From Aegilops tauschii subsp. strangulata (taxonomy: Eukaryota > Streptophyta > Magnoliopsida > Poales > Poaceae), in NCBI RefSeq assembly GCF_002575655.3, contig NC_053037.3, positions 323,977,294-324,041,293 on the forward strand: a DNA stretch of 64,000 bases. Direction: 5' to 3'. Below the pieces are notes generated by a model. The model saw only the letters and a program-made list of their open reading frames with translations. It made no database searches and was not told where the DNA came from. Each line of letters starts with the position of its first letter. Position 1 is the stretch's first letter. Of this stretch, positions 10,942 to 22,570 are shown one piece after another. The position numbers were made by a program, and so were the translations under genes.

Positions 10942-13075
10942 TCTTGTGCTGGTTCTTTTATGAAGAAGACTATTAAACTTGCTAATAGAGACACCATATC
11001 ACCAATTGGGATTGTTAGAGATGTTGAAGTCTTGTGTGGGAAAATAAAATATCCTACTGATTTTATTATTCTTGGTTCCCCACTAGATGACTTTTGTCCC
11101 ATTATCTTTGGTAGACCTTTCTTGAACACCATTAATGCTAAGATAGATTGTGAGAAAAAAACTGCTGGTGTTAGTTTTGGTGATGAGTCTCATGAGTTTA
11201 ATTTTTCCAAGTGAATGGTAATTGATTTTAGAAAATTAACAAAGCAACTAGAACAGATCATTACCCTTCGCCTTTTATTGATCAAATGCTTGAAAGATTA
11301 TCTAAGCACACACACTTTTGCTTCCTTGATGGATATTCTAGTTTTTCACAAATACCTGTTTCTCAACCTGATCAAGAAAAGACCACTTTTACTTGTCCCT
11401 TTGGAACCTATGCTTATAGACGTATGCCTTTTGGTTTGTGTAATGCACTTGCTACTTTTCAAAGATGTATGACTGCTATATTCTTTGACTTTTGTGAAAA
11501 GATTGTTGAGGTTTTCATGGATGACTTTTCATTTTATGGGAAGTCTTTTGATGATTGTTTAAGCAATCTTGATCGAGTTTTGCAGAGATGTGAACAAACA
11601 AATATTGTCCTGAATTGGGAGAAGTGCCACTTTATGGTTAATGAAGGCATTGTCTTGGGTCATAAAATTTCTGAAAGAGGTACTGAAGTGGACCAAGCTA
11701 AGGTTGATGCAATTGAGAAAATGCCATGTCCTAAAGATATAAAAGGTATCCGTAGTTTCCTAGGTCATGCTGGTTTCTATAGGAGATTTATCAAAGACTT
11801 TTCTAAAATTTCTAGGCCTCTCACTAGTCTCTTGCAAAAGGATATTCCCTTTGTTTTTTATGATGATTGTTTAGAAGCCTTTGAAACACTCAAGAAAGCC
11901 TTAATTTCTGCACCTATTGTTCAACCACCTGATTGGAACTTGCCTTTTGAAATTATGTGTGATGCTAGTGATTATGCTGTTGGTGCTGTTCTATGACAAA
12001 GAGTTGATAAGAAACTTAATGTTATTCACTATGCTAGTAAAACTCTAGACAGTGCTCAAAGAAACTATGCTACTACCGAAAAAGAATTCTTAGCAGTGGT
12101 GTTTGCTTGTGATGAATGTCAAAGAATAGGTAATATCGGTGAGCGCCAAGAAATGCCTATGAATTATTCACTTGATGTTGAACCATTTGATATTTGAGGA
12201 TTTGATTACATGGGACCTTTTCCTTCCTCTAATGGGTATACACATATTTTGGTTGATGTTGATTATGTTACTAAATGGGTAGAAGCTATTCCAACTAGTA
12301 GTGCTGATTACAACACCTCTATTAAAATGCTTAAGGAAGTTATTTTCCCAAGGTTTGGAGTCCCTAGATATTTAATGACTGATGGTGGTTCACACTTTAT
12401 TCATGGTGCTTTCCGTAAGATGCTTGCCAAGTATGATGTTAACCATAGAATTGCATCACCCTATCATCCTCAATCTAGTGGTCAAGTTGAACTAGCAATA
12501 GAGAAATAAAATTAATTTTGCAAAAGACTGTCAATAGGTCCAGGAAGAATTGGTCTAAGAAAGTAGATGATGCACTTTGGGCTTATAGAACAGCATATAA
12601 AAATCCTATGGGTATGTCTCCTTACAAAATGGTCTATGGAAAAGCTTGTCATTTGCCTCTTGAGTTAGAACATAAAGCATTTTCGGCAGTCAAAGAACTC
12701 AACTATGATTTCAAACTTGCTGGTGAAAAGAGGTTATTTGATATTAGCTCTCTAGATGAATGGAGAACCCAAGCTTATGAAAATGCAAAATTATTTAAAG
12801 AAAAAGTCAAAAGACGGCATGACAAAAGAATCCAAAAGCGTGAGTTTAAAGTCGAAGAATATGTTCTTTTGTACAACTCTCATTTCAGATTCTTTGCAGG
12901 AAAACTCCTCTCAAAATGGGAAGGCCCATATGTCATCGAGGAGGTTTACCGGTCAGGAGCCATCAAAATAAATAATCCCGAAGGTACTAACCCGAAGGTT
13001 GTCAGTGGGCAACGAATAAAGCATTATATCTCAGGTACGCCCATTAATGTTGAAAGTAATATTATCCAAATTTGA
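10942..13075 (+). pseudogene. pol remnant of element C (protease tail, RT, integrase)
   Basis: A protease tail (GRPFLNTINAKIDCEK) ends at 11213. RT starts abruptly at 11215 (MVIDFRKLTK) and includes PFGTYAYRRMPFGLCNA and the catalytic block VFMDDFSFYGKSFDD (FMDD version). A stop lies at 11994, in the RNase H start. At about 12113 the sequence jumps from FACD to an integrase zinc-finger end, CDECQRIGN, with TGTGAT shared at the join, so most of RNase H is deleted. Integrase (YMGPFPSSNGYTHILVDVDY, SPYHPQSSGQVE) runs to 13075 with a stop near 12195 and a frameshift near 12500. Domain order is Athila-type. Non-functional. Confidence 0.8.
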
Positions 13076-13459
13076 CACCGGAAGAAGACATAAAAGAGTC
13101 CTTTCGGAACACTCCAGAATCATGAAAATAAGGAGGTACGTGATACGGTAATTAAACGGACTCCGAAAAATCCGCAAAAATATTTTTTTATTAGTTTTGG
13201 AATATTTAGTAATTTTGGAAATAAAGAAACTTCCAGGAAGCGTCCCCTGGTGGGCACAAGACACCAGGGTGCGCCAGGCTTGCCTGGCGCACCCAGGTGG
13301 GTTGTGCCCACCTGGGACACCTTCCGTACTCCGTTTTTCTTCTATATGCTTGTCCTCCAAGATAAAAATCTATATATACTTTCCGAACCTGTTGATCACC
13401 GTATCGCGGAGAAATCCTCTATTCTCTTTTCTTGTTGCTTTCCTGTTAGATCTGAAAAT

Positions 13460-13810
13460 ATGTCTTCCCAAGACTCTGAGGGTGAGAGCTATGTGGCTGA
13501 TTTCATCGCGAACCCCAAGTCCTATGGGGATGAGGGGCACTATAGCTAGACCTCCGAAGAAGAAGAAGAAGAAGAATCGGTTCCTCCCCGGTTCAAAAAC
13601 GAGAGCATGGAGGCGTTATGCAAGAAGATAATAAAACTCGAGATGGATAACGATGAGTTGAGGATAGATAATTTTATTCTCTGTCAGAAACTGGAGGAAG
13701 CGAAGAGGAAACCCTCCACTTTCTCACCACCGCCATTGCCATGGAAATCCGAGGACAAGATCTCTCCTTCATCGCCACCATCATCTTCTTCACCACCAAA
13801 GGAGAACTGA
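13460..13810 (+). pseudogene. Small third ORF of element C (post-pol position), one internal stop
   Basis: One frame runs from ATG 13460 to a stop at 13808-13810 (about 116 codons), broken by a single TAG at 13547. The start is MSSQDSEGESYVADF. Next come a glutamate run (SEEEEEEESVPP), a charged helical stretch likely to form a coiled coil (ALCKKIIKLEMDNDELR), and a Pro/Ser-rich end. It follows pol by 384 bp, where Athila-type elements carry an extra ORF (env-like in some). I see no signal peptide or membrane segment here, so an envelope role is not supported. Confidence 0.5.
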
Positions 13811-15371
13811 GTATCGGGTATGGGCACTCCCCTTGGCTTCCGCCAAGCTTGGGGGAGGTGCCCCGGTATCGTATCATCCAACTATCTTATTACTTTTACT
13901 TATTTTAGTTCGATCTTTTGCATTAGATGAATAAAAGTTTAGTTTGATCATTTCTTCTTTGAGAGTTTGCTTAGTGATTTATCCTTGTAATCGTGTGCAA
14001 GTTATATAATAAAGTTTAGTGTGAGTTTTTGCTTTCTTTACTTTCATGTTGCAAATAAAATAAAATAAATAGAGAAAGAAAAAGAGAAAGGAAATAAATA
14101 AAAGAAAGGAAATAAATCAATAAGATTATATAGTAATCCTATGGTAGGTGATGGCACCACATAAGGAAAAGTATAAGTAGAAAATTTTATTAGAGATTGA
14201 TAAACATAGAATTAGTCAATGATGCAACTCATGAAAGAACTAATAAGGGAAGAGAATATTCACATATAAATATACTATCCTAGAAATCTTTTGTGATTGT
14301 GAGCCCTCATCAAAATACTATATGCCAAAATTGTTGACGTTGGACAAGAAAGACAACCTAATGGTTTATGTTTGTTTATATTCACATAGAAGTCATATTG
14401 TCATAGATCCTTTAACATGTGATGCTTGCCCCCTATCTTTGCTAGTCAAAAATTCCGCACTAAGTAGAGATACTACTTGTGCATCCAAAAACCCTTAAAC
14501 CCAAATCTTATTTTCAAGTGTCCACCATACCTACCTAAGGATTGAGCAAGATACCTCAAGTAAGTTGTCATCGGTGCAAAAAGGCAATAAAAATTGCCTT
14601 CTAAAAGTGTGAGATCATTTAGTGTAAGAGAAAATTTAGCGTTGTACGAACTTGGATGGCAAAGAATAAAAGTGACAGACTGCATAATAAAGGTTGTCAT
14701 CTTAAGGGGCAATACAACGTGACGTTCTTTTGCACTAAGGGATTGAGCATACAAAAAAATAAGCGCATGGAAACCTCTGCTTCCCTCTAGAAAGGGCCTA
14801 TCTTTTACTTTTATGTATTTACTTTTATGCAAAGAGTCAAAGTTTTCTTTCTATTCCTTTTATTTTCTTCCTTTGGCAAGCATCATGTGGTGAGGAAAGA
14901 TCTAGGCACATATGTCCAGTTGAATATAGATAGCATGAGTTATTATTGTTGACATCACCCTTGAGGTGAATATGTTGGGAGGCGAAACTATAAGCCCCTA
15001 TCTTTCCATGTGTCCGGTTGAAACGTTTTGCTCATGGGTACGCGGTGAGTGTTAGCAATCATAGAAGACTATATGATGGTTGAGTATGTGGACTTGCCTA
15101 AAGGCTCCGATACGTGACCCTTCCTGAAAAGATGATGAATTGTAGTTGCAAAGTTGACTGAACATAGTTTGTTGGTTTTTAATAAGGTTTTTGCTTTATA
15201 CTTCGATTGTGTGATGAATTGTTACTTATTCATGAGAAGTATATGATAAAAGTCTTATGTTTAATTTTGTTGCTGTTATGATAATCAACATGATGCTTCT
15301 ATGTCCGTATTTTGTTTTTATCGACACCTCTCTCTCAAAGCATGTGGACACGAGGTCTAAGCTTGGGGAGT
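13811..15371 (+). other. Non-coding 3' internal region of element C
   Basis: About 1.5 kb, AT-rich, with stops in every frame, ending in the polypurine tract before the 3' LTR. It contains an A/G-rich simple stretch (14056-14120, AAATAAATAGAGAAAG-like). Long untranslated 3' internal regions are usual in Athila elements. No gene seen. Confidence 0.65.
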
Positions 15372-16856
15372 TGATACGTCCATTTTGCATCATGTTTTCT
15401 TACTATTTTTTATGATGTTTTATCCATAATAATGCTTTTTGGAGTAATTATAATGCCTTTTCTCTCATAATATGCAAGGTATACACAAAGAGGGAGAATT
15501 CCGGCAACTGAAAATCTGGACCTGAAAAAGCTACGTCAGGTAACCTATTCTGCACAACTCCAAATGAGCTGAAACTTCACGGGGATTTTTTATGGAATAT
15601 ATAAGAATTATTGGAGCAAATAACTACTAGAGGGGGCCCACCAGGTGGGCACAACCCACCTGGGCGCGCCAGGGCCCCCATGCGCGCCCTGGTGGGTTGT
15701 GCCCTCCTCGGCCCACCTCCGGTGCCCATCTTCTGGTATATAAGTCATTTTGACCTAGAGAAAAATAAGAAGAGATCTTTCGGGACGGAGCACCGCCGCC
15801 TCGAGGCAGAACTTGGGCAGGAGCACTTTTGCCCTCCGGCGGAGCGATTCCGCCGCGGGAACTTCTCTCCCGGAGGGGAAAGTCATCGTCATCATCATCA
15901 CCAACAACTCTCCCATCTTGGGGAGGGCAATCTTCATCAACGTCTTCAACAGCACCATCTCATCTCAAACGCCAGTTCATCTCTTGTGTTCAATCTTGTT
16001 ACCGGAACTATAGATTGGTGCTTGTGGGTGACTAGTAGTGTTGATTACATCTTGTAGTTGATTACTATATGGTTTATTTGGTGGAAGATTATATGTTCAG
16101 ATCCAATATGCTATTCAATACTCCTCTGATCATGAGCATGTTTATCATTTGTGAGTAGTTACTTTTGTTCTTGAGGTCACAGGAGAATCATGTTGCAAGT
16201 AATCATGTGAACTTGATATGTGTTCGATATTTTGATAGTATGTATGTTGTCATTCCCTTAGTGGTGTCATGTGAACGTCGACTACATGACACTTCACCAT
16301 ATTTGGGCCTAAGGGAATGCATTGTGGAGTAGCAATTAGATGATGGGTTGCGAGAGTGACAGAGCTCCGATTGGATCCAAACGTTTAATGCTATGGTTAG
16401 AATTTGTTCTTAATACTTTTCTCGTAGTTGCGGATGCTTGCGGGAGGGTTACTCATAAGTAGGAGGTTTGTTCAAGTAAGAACAGCACCTAAACACCAGT
16501 CCACCCACATATCAAATTATCAAAGTAGCGAACACAAATCGAATCAACATGATGAAAGTGACTAGATAAAATTCCCATGTACCCTAAAAAACGCTTTGCT
16601 TATCATAAGAGACCGTTTTGGCCTGTCATTTGCCTCAAAAGGATTGGGCTACCTTGTTGCACTTTTGTTACTACTACTGTTACTTACTCGTTACAAATTA
16701 TCTTGCTATCAAACTACTCCGCTACTTACAATTTCAGCACTTGCAGACATTACCTTGCTGAAAACCACTTGTCATTTCCTACTGCTCCTCGTTGGGTTCG
16801 AAACTCTTACTTATCGAAAAGAGCTAAAATTGACCCCCTACACTTGTGGGTCATCA
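15372..16856 (+). repeat. 3' LTR of element C
   Basis: 1485 bp from TGATACGTCCATTTTGC to GTGGGTCATCA. A TATA-like GGTATATAAGTC lies at about 15735-15746. Compared with the 5' copy it lacks about 36 bp near 16364. The base after it begins GGTTC, inside the LTR of element D. Confidence 0.85.
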
Positions 16857-17177
16857 GGTTCTAATCTCCTCCCTCTAATTTTCCGGCGACGATTAGCTCT
16901 GGATGGCAAAGCGCTGCCGGATCATGAAGACTGCACACTTGCAACCAAGTAGAGAGGTCGTGTTTTTGGTCTTCAGTTCAAGGGGTTGTTTGTGGGCGGT
17001 TTGTGGGATCATTCATCGACGGTTCGAGGGACTCCATGTATGATCTACATCGAAAATTCTTCTTCCGCTGCAACTCGGTGATGGTAACGCTCGTGATCCC
17101 AACCCGTTATGCATCTTCATATTGATCTTGGGTGTGCGTAGGCATGATTTTTTTGCTTTCTACCATGTTTCCCAATA
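16857..17177 (+). repeat. 5' LTR of element D, 3' remnant
   Basis: Last 321 bp of a Copia LTR, ending GTTTCCCAATA (a decayed ...CCCAACA), then one spacer base and the methionine-initiator type primer-binding site TGGCATCATGAGC. Its start is missing to the left. Confidence 0.72.
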
Positions 17178-18600
17178 GTGGCATCATGAGCAGTTATATG
17201 AGTGGGTGCAGGTTGCGATCTATATCACATGTGGATGTGAGGGTTGATGTTCTTGATATGCTTCCCTCGAGTGTTTCTTCGGTTCAGTTCATCGACAGTA
17301 TGATGTAGCTTTGTTACAAGGTTCTAGCAATCAATCGTATGTGGTTGTCGATGATCTGCTAACAGTTCCTTGGGCTTCATCATAGTTGAGAATAATAAAC
17401 CGTCGTGTGCACAAGAGGGTGCTGAAGATGGATGATCTTCTAGGGGATCACGCGTATTTGACGAAGTTTAGTGTGTGGCTAGAGATATTTTTTAAGTCTC
17501 TTGTTTCACACACCCCGAAACTTAATCTAGCATCATGAATTATCACCTATATTGTGTACGTAGGTAGCTAGTATTATTTGTTAAAACTAGTTAACCGCAT
17601 AACTAAAATTTGGCTAAAATTGATTAGAGGACGTCGACTTGGTTTTTGCAGGGTTTGCATATGATGTGGTATAGCCTTCGTCATGATAATGAATTTATGT
17701 ATTAGATGGTTATATGTTGTAATGTTAAGTGGCCTACGTGTCACGACATGATGGCTGGAGCCACGAGATTGCCACATTAATGTAAATATCATAGAGATAG
17801 CCTACAAGATAGAGGTTATGATGGCAAACGTACACGGAGGAACCGACAAGGACAAGGTGTACCATGCGCGGGATGAGAGCTATAATTTTGTGCCGCGGAG
17901 GAATTTCTGAATTTGGTGCCACGGCAACGTTTTCTGAAATTGCCGCCACGACAACGTTTTTGAGACTGTTGCCACGACAATGAAATATTGGTTGTCACGA
18001 CGCTTCAACAGAAGATTGAAGATGACCATGGTGGATTCCTGGCGCCCAGGGCTATACCATATCATGCTTTTAAGAATTTCCTGAGATGTTTACCCCTTTG
18101 TTGTTTGCACCCTTTGATTGCGTAATAGTCAATTATTGGGGTGATATCTCACAGTAAATATCAAGTTAAAAGGTGCTCTTCCTAGTGTTGCAACCTTCTA
18201 CGACATTCTAGCATCACAGAGTACATCATGTCCACATGAGTACAAACGGGTGAGAGGTGTAAGACGGATATGGTCAGACCATGTACGCAGATAGCACTCG
18301 GTTGTCTTAAAGTTCTGGCTGAATCATTCTGAACTCGGAGCACAAAGCATTGAAAGATGAACAAGAGTCATATGGAGATATGATTGGCAAAAGATTGCCC
18401 ACCGGTCAAAATTCTTGTCATCAGCGATGTCCACATCAATGACAGAGAACTAGATTTGGATCTTGAATCACTCACTATCAATTACGAGAGATACTGATTT
18501 CAGTGGGAGCGCACTTTATATTAAAATTTGTTTAAACACTATTGCAACATTAATTATGAATAAATGTGTAAATGAATTTTGTGTCTATCATTGTAGATCA
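17178..18600 (+). other. Untranslated leader of element D
   Basis: 1.4 kb between the primer-binding site and gag with no sustained frame. It contains GGTTTTTGCAGGGTTTGCATATGATGTG-like text (17640-17667), the same leader landmark that Angela has at 22948-22975. A degenerate repeat around GCCACGACAACGTTTTTGA lies at 17910-18005. Long leaders are usual in this Copia group. Confidence 0.6.
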
Positions 18601-19253
18601 ATGGCTCGCAATATGTTCAACTTAGCCCCTATGTTACAGAAAGAAAAGTTGGCTGCTAATGGTGGAAACTATGTGAATTGGATCCGGAACCTGGGATTTG
18701 TTCTCAGGAGTGCTAAAAAGGACTACGTGCTGGATCGGCCCCTAGGTGATGCTCCTGCAAAGGATGCGACACCAGAAGAAGTTGTTGCTTACGTTGCTCT
18801 AGTGATGACTATAATTCAGTCTAGTGCCTCATGTTAAATTTCATGGATCCTGAACTACAGAAGCATTTTGAACGATCTGATACTCAATTTATAATTTGCT
18901 CACTAGAAGTTCTATACAAGAAGCAGGCAAGGACCAAACGTTTTGAATTAACCAAGGCCTCTATTGAATGCAAGATGAAAGAGGGTTCCTCAGTGAGTGA
19001 GAATAAAGTAAAACTTGCTGGCTATGTTGATAGACTGACTTCTCTGGAATTTGGAATTCCTCCAACACTCGGTACACATATTGTGCTTGCTTTACTCCAC
19101 CCATCTTATGATGGTTTTATCATGAATTACAACATGCATAGGTTGGGACACTGGAAGCGTAACTGCAAGAAGTATTTGGTAGATAAGAAGAACGGTTCTT
19201 CGGGTATATACAAAGTTAATGTTATTCTACTTGTAAATTTCTGTATTTCATAA
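18601..19253 (+). pseudogene. Copia gag of element D, frameshifted
   Basis: ATG 18601 opens MARNMFNLAPMLQKEKLAAN, then GGNYVNWIRNLGFVLRSAKK, the N-terminal gag pattern of the Angela/BARE group. The frame ends at 18837, but homology resumes from 18831 (DPELQKHFERSD to MNYNMHR). It then jumps directly to the end of a CCHC knuckle (GHWKRNCKKYL), so the stretch between and the first cysteine pair are deleted. Downstream fragments (DTDWFLTFCKP near 19260) suggest a ruined protease region. No RT motif is readable up to 20665. Confidence 0.72.
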
Positions 19254-20665
19254 GTATTTGATACTGATTGGTTTCTCACGTTTTGCAAACCGATGTAGGG
19301 ACTACAGAAAGCTCACACGGAGAGAAGAAATAAAGTCGTGATACAAGTCGCGAATGGTGAGAAGATCGTTGCTCGAAGACCGTCAAAGTCATGTATTTAG
19401 TTTATCCTCGAGATTTAGAACCGAAATAATAGTTATTATGCTTCAAAGTTATGTAATGCATTATCCTATGGGCTATGCGATGAATATTCTTATAAGTTTT
19501 AAACAATAGTTGTTTGGATTATTATGAGAATATGTTTTGATTAAACCTCTATTTTGGGATGGTTTATTCATGGTGAATCTTAAAGTTAGTGATGTATAAA
19601 ATTAAAGGTAAATGTCTTGAGAAGACTGATAAAACCACATATGTGTGGCACTGCAAGGTTATATCAGATAATTAATGCTCATCAAGATCAAGTATAAAAG
19701 TCTTTTATTTGAATTGACTAGATACATTGTGATGTATATAGTCCGACGAATATAAGAGGGTGCAGTGAATACTTATACTTCATCAAAGTTATGAGTAAAT
19801 ATGATTTACTTACATATGGACTGAATTTTTTTAAGGATGGAGATATAATATCACTATGACAAAAGATAAACAAGGATTCTTCTTTCGTGAAGAAATATGT
19901 CTAAGTCATAAGTTTAGCAATTAATTGAATAATTGTGGAACTATTATTAGCAATCTGCCCTTATTAAGGTTATGCGGATGAAACAACATAATATTCACTA
20001 AACAGATGAGCCATCTGAAAGAGGTTTGATAAAACTATAAAGAGTTATAGAATATTTTTGACCAAAGATTCATTGAAGGGTTTTGTGTTCCTCTCACTAA
20101 AATTCAAAGGAAAAAATGTTTGTCAAAGAATGACTATTTTTTGGAAAAAAAAATTCTTGTTAAAGGAGCAAGTAGGCGGATAATACAGCCGACTGAGATT
20201 ATTAACCTCTGGCTTAAGTTATAACAAGACTAAACCAGAAATATTCTGGAATATTTTGTCTATAAAACTGAGCAATGAAATTACTACATTAGATTTAGGA
20301 GCTTCAGTTAAGACTGTAACAAAATGCAAAGGTCAGGTAAGATTATCGAATCTACTGAATATTTCATCTTCGAAGAAGATGAAACCTGTGCATTATGAGG
20401 AAGCAGTGATGGCGCCTAGCTAGAAAGGTATTAATCAAACCATTGAAATCCAAAATGAAGTCCATACACAAGGAACAAATTTTGCACCTGATGGAACCTC
20501 GGAAGGTGTATAGATGGATCTACGAATGTTCATGCATAGTGATCCTGAAAGAAAAACTCTACAAAAGAGTTTTGTAGAAAAGGGAAGGATTGATCTTGTC
20601 CAACCTTCTTGTTAGTAGCAATACTAAAAGTATAAATGGATTGAGATGGTAAGTGTTGTGTATTA
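19254..20665 (+). other. Degenerate pol region of element D
   Basis: 1.4 kb with no readable domain in any frame. Position implies former protease/integrase/RT sequence of element D, heavily decayed and probably deleted in places, since a full Copia pol needs about 4 kb. Confidence 0.45.
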
Positions 20666-20825
20666 CTCCCTCTGTTCCTAAATATTTGTATTTTTAGAGA
20701 TTTCAAATGGTTATCACATACGGATGTATATAGACATATTTTAGAGTGTAGATTCACTCATTTTGCTCCGTATGTAGTCACTTGTTGAAATCTCTAGAAA
20801 GACAAATATTTAGGAACGGAGGGAG
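20666..20825. mobile_element. Stowaway (Tc1/mariner) MITE, Thalos-like
   Basis: 160 bp with inverted ends CTCCCTCTGTTCCTAAATAT and, inward from the right, CTCCCTCCGTTCCTAAATAT. It is flanked by TA at 20664-20665 and 20826-20827, the Stowaway target. The middle (GATGTATATAGACATATTTT) matches the common Triticeae Thalos type from memory. No coding sequence. Confidence 0.92.
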
Positions 20826-20829
20826 TATT

Positions 20830-22555
20830 TGTTGGAAATATGCCCTAGAGGCAATAATAAATTGGTTATTATTATATTTCCTTGTTCATGATAATCGTTT
20901 ATTATCCATGCTAGAATTGTATTGATAGGAAACTCAGATACATGTGTGGATACATAGACAACACCATGTCCCTAGTAAGCCTCTAGTTGACTAGCTCGTT
21001 GATCAATAGATGGTTACGGTTTCCTGACCATGGACATTGGATGTCGTTGATAACGGGATCACATCATTAGGAGAATGATGTGATGGACAAGACCCAATCC
21101 TAAGCCTAGCACAAGATCGTGTAGTTCGTTTGCTAAGAGCTTTTCTAATGTCAAGTATCATTTCCTTAGACCATGAGATTGTGCAACTCCCGGATACCGT
21201 AGGAATGCTTTGGGTGTACCGAACGTCACAACGTAACTGGGTGGCTATAAAGGTGCACTACAGGTATCTCCGAAAGTGTCTGTTGGGTTGGCATGAATCG
21301 AGACTGGGATTTGTCACTCCATGTAAACGGAGAGGTATCTCTGGGCCCACTCGGTAGGACATCATCATAATGTGCACAATGTGACCAAGGAGTTGATCAC
21401 GGGATGATGTGTTACGGAACAAGTAAAGAGACTTGCCGGTAACGAGATTGAACAAGGTATCGGGATACCGACGATCGAATCTCGGGCAAGTACTATACCG
21501 GTAGACAAAGGGAATTGTATACAGGATTGATTGAATCCTCGACATCGTGGTTCATCCGATGAGATCATCGTGGAACATGTGGGAGCCAACATGGGTATCC
21601 AGATCCCGCTGTTGGTTATTGACCGGAGAGTCGTCTCGGTCATGTCTACATGTCTCCCGAACCCGTAGGGTCTACACACTTAAGGTTCGGTGACGCTAGG
21701 GTTATAGAGATATTAGTATGCGGTAACCCGAAAGTTGTTCGGAGTCCCGGATGAGATCCCGGACGTCACGAGGAGTTCCGGAATGGTCCGGAGGTAAAGA
21801 TTTATATATGGGAAGTCTTGTTTTGGTCGCCGGAAAAGTTTCGCGCATTATCGGTATTGTACCGGGAGTGCCGAAAGGGGTCCGGGGGTCCACCAAGGGG
21901 TCCACATGCCCCAGGGGGCCACATGGGCTGTGGGGTGTGCGCCTTGGCCTATATGGGCCAAGGGAGCCAGCCCCAAGAGGCCCATGCGCCAAGAGATAAG
22001 ATAAAGGGAGAGTCCTAAAGGGGGAAGGCACCTCCGAGGTGCCTTGGGGAGGATGGACTCCTCCCTGGCCGCACCCTTCCTTGGAGGAAGGGCCAAGGCT
22101 GCGCCCCCCCCCTCTTCCTTGGCCCTATATATAATGGGGGGAAGGGAGGGCAGCAATACCTAAGCCCTGGCGCCTCCCTCTCCCTCCCGTGACACATCTC
22201 CCTCCTCCCGCAGCGCTTGGCGAAGCCCTGTTGGAATCCCGCTACTTCCACCACCACGCCGTCGTGCTACTGGATCTCCATCAACCTCTCCTCCCCCCTT
22301 GCTGGATCAAGAAGGAGGAGACGTCGCTGCTCTGTACGTGTGTTGAACGCGGAGGTGCCGTCCGTTCGGCGCTAGGATCATCGGTGATTTGGATCACGAC
22401 GAGTACGACTCCATCAACCCGGTTCACTTGAACGCTTCCGCTCACGATCTACAAGGGTATGTAGATGCACTCCTTTCCCCTCGTTGCTAGTATACTCCAT
22501 AGATGGATCTTGGTGATGCGTAGGAAATTTTGAAATTCTGCTACGTTCCCCAACA
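20830..22555 (+). repeat. Angela 5' LTR
   Basis: Starts TGTTGGAAATATGCCCTAGA, ends ACGTTCCCCAACA. Paired with 27735-29462. Drives transcription in intact members of the family. Confidence 0.97.
22126..22134 (+). promoter_or_regulatory. TATA box of Angela 5' LTR
   Basis: TATATATAA within GGCCCTATATATAATGGGGG, after a GC-rich stretch and about 430 bp before the LTR end. The copy in the 3' LTR reads TATATATAG (29033-29041). Position fits the known BARE/Angela promoter layout; the call is by motif only. Confidence 0.65.
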
Positions 22556-22556
22556 G

Positions 22557-22570
22557 TGGCATCATGAGCC
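22557..22570 (+). promoter_or_regulatory. Primer-binding site of Angela
   Basis: TGGCATCATGAGCC one base after the LTR, a slightly decayed TGGTATCAGAGC-type site complementary to the initiator methionine tRNA, as usual in Copia elements. Confidence 0.8.

Larger units (their letters stand above)
9288..16856 (+). mobile_element. Athila-lineage Gypsy element C, internally deleted, 5' LTR truncated
   Basis: Order: truncated 5' LTR (to 10238), primer-binding region with TGGCGCCGTTGCTGGGGA (10250-10267), gag fragment, protease fragment without its active site, RT, start of RNase H, integrase, a small third ORF, a 1.5-kb untranslated region, polypurine tract AAGCTTGGGGAG (15359-15370), and a full 3' LTR. 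Several internal deletions have joins at short repeats. The right flank is the LTR of Copia element D, whereas the left side is element B, so the original left target duplication was lost. Confidence 0.82.

Noticed and set aside
4522..16856. Idea that B and C are one long element with three LTRs
   Set aside because: The two primer-binding regions, two gag starts and diverged LTR 5' parts show two insertions. Flanks are unrelated hosts.
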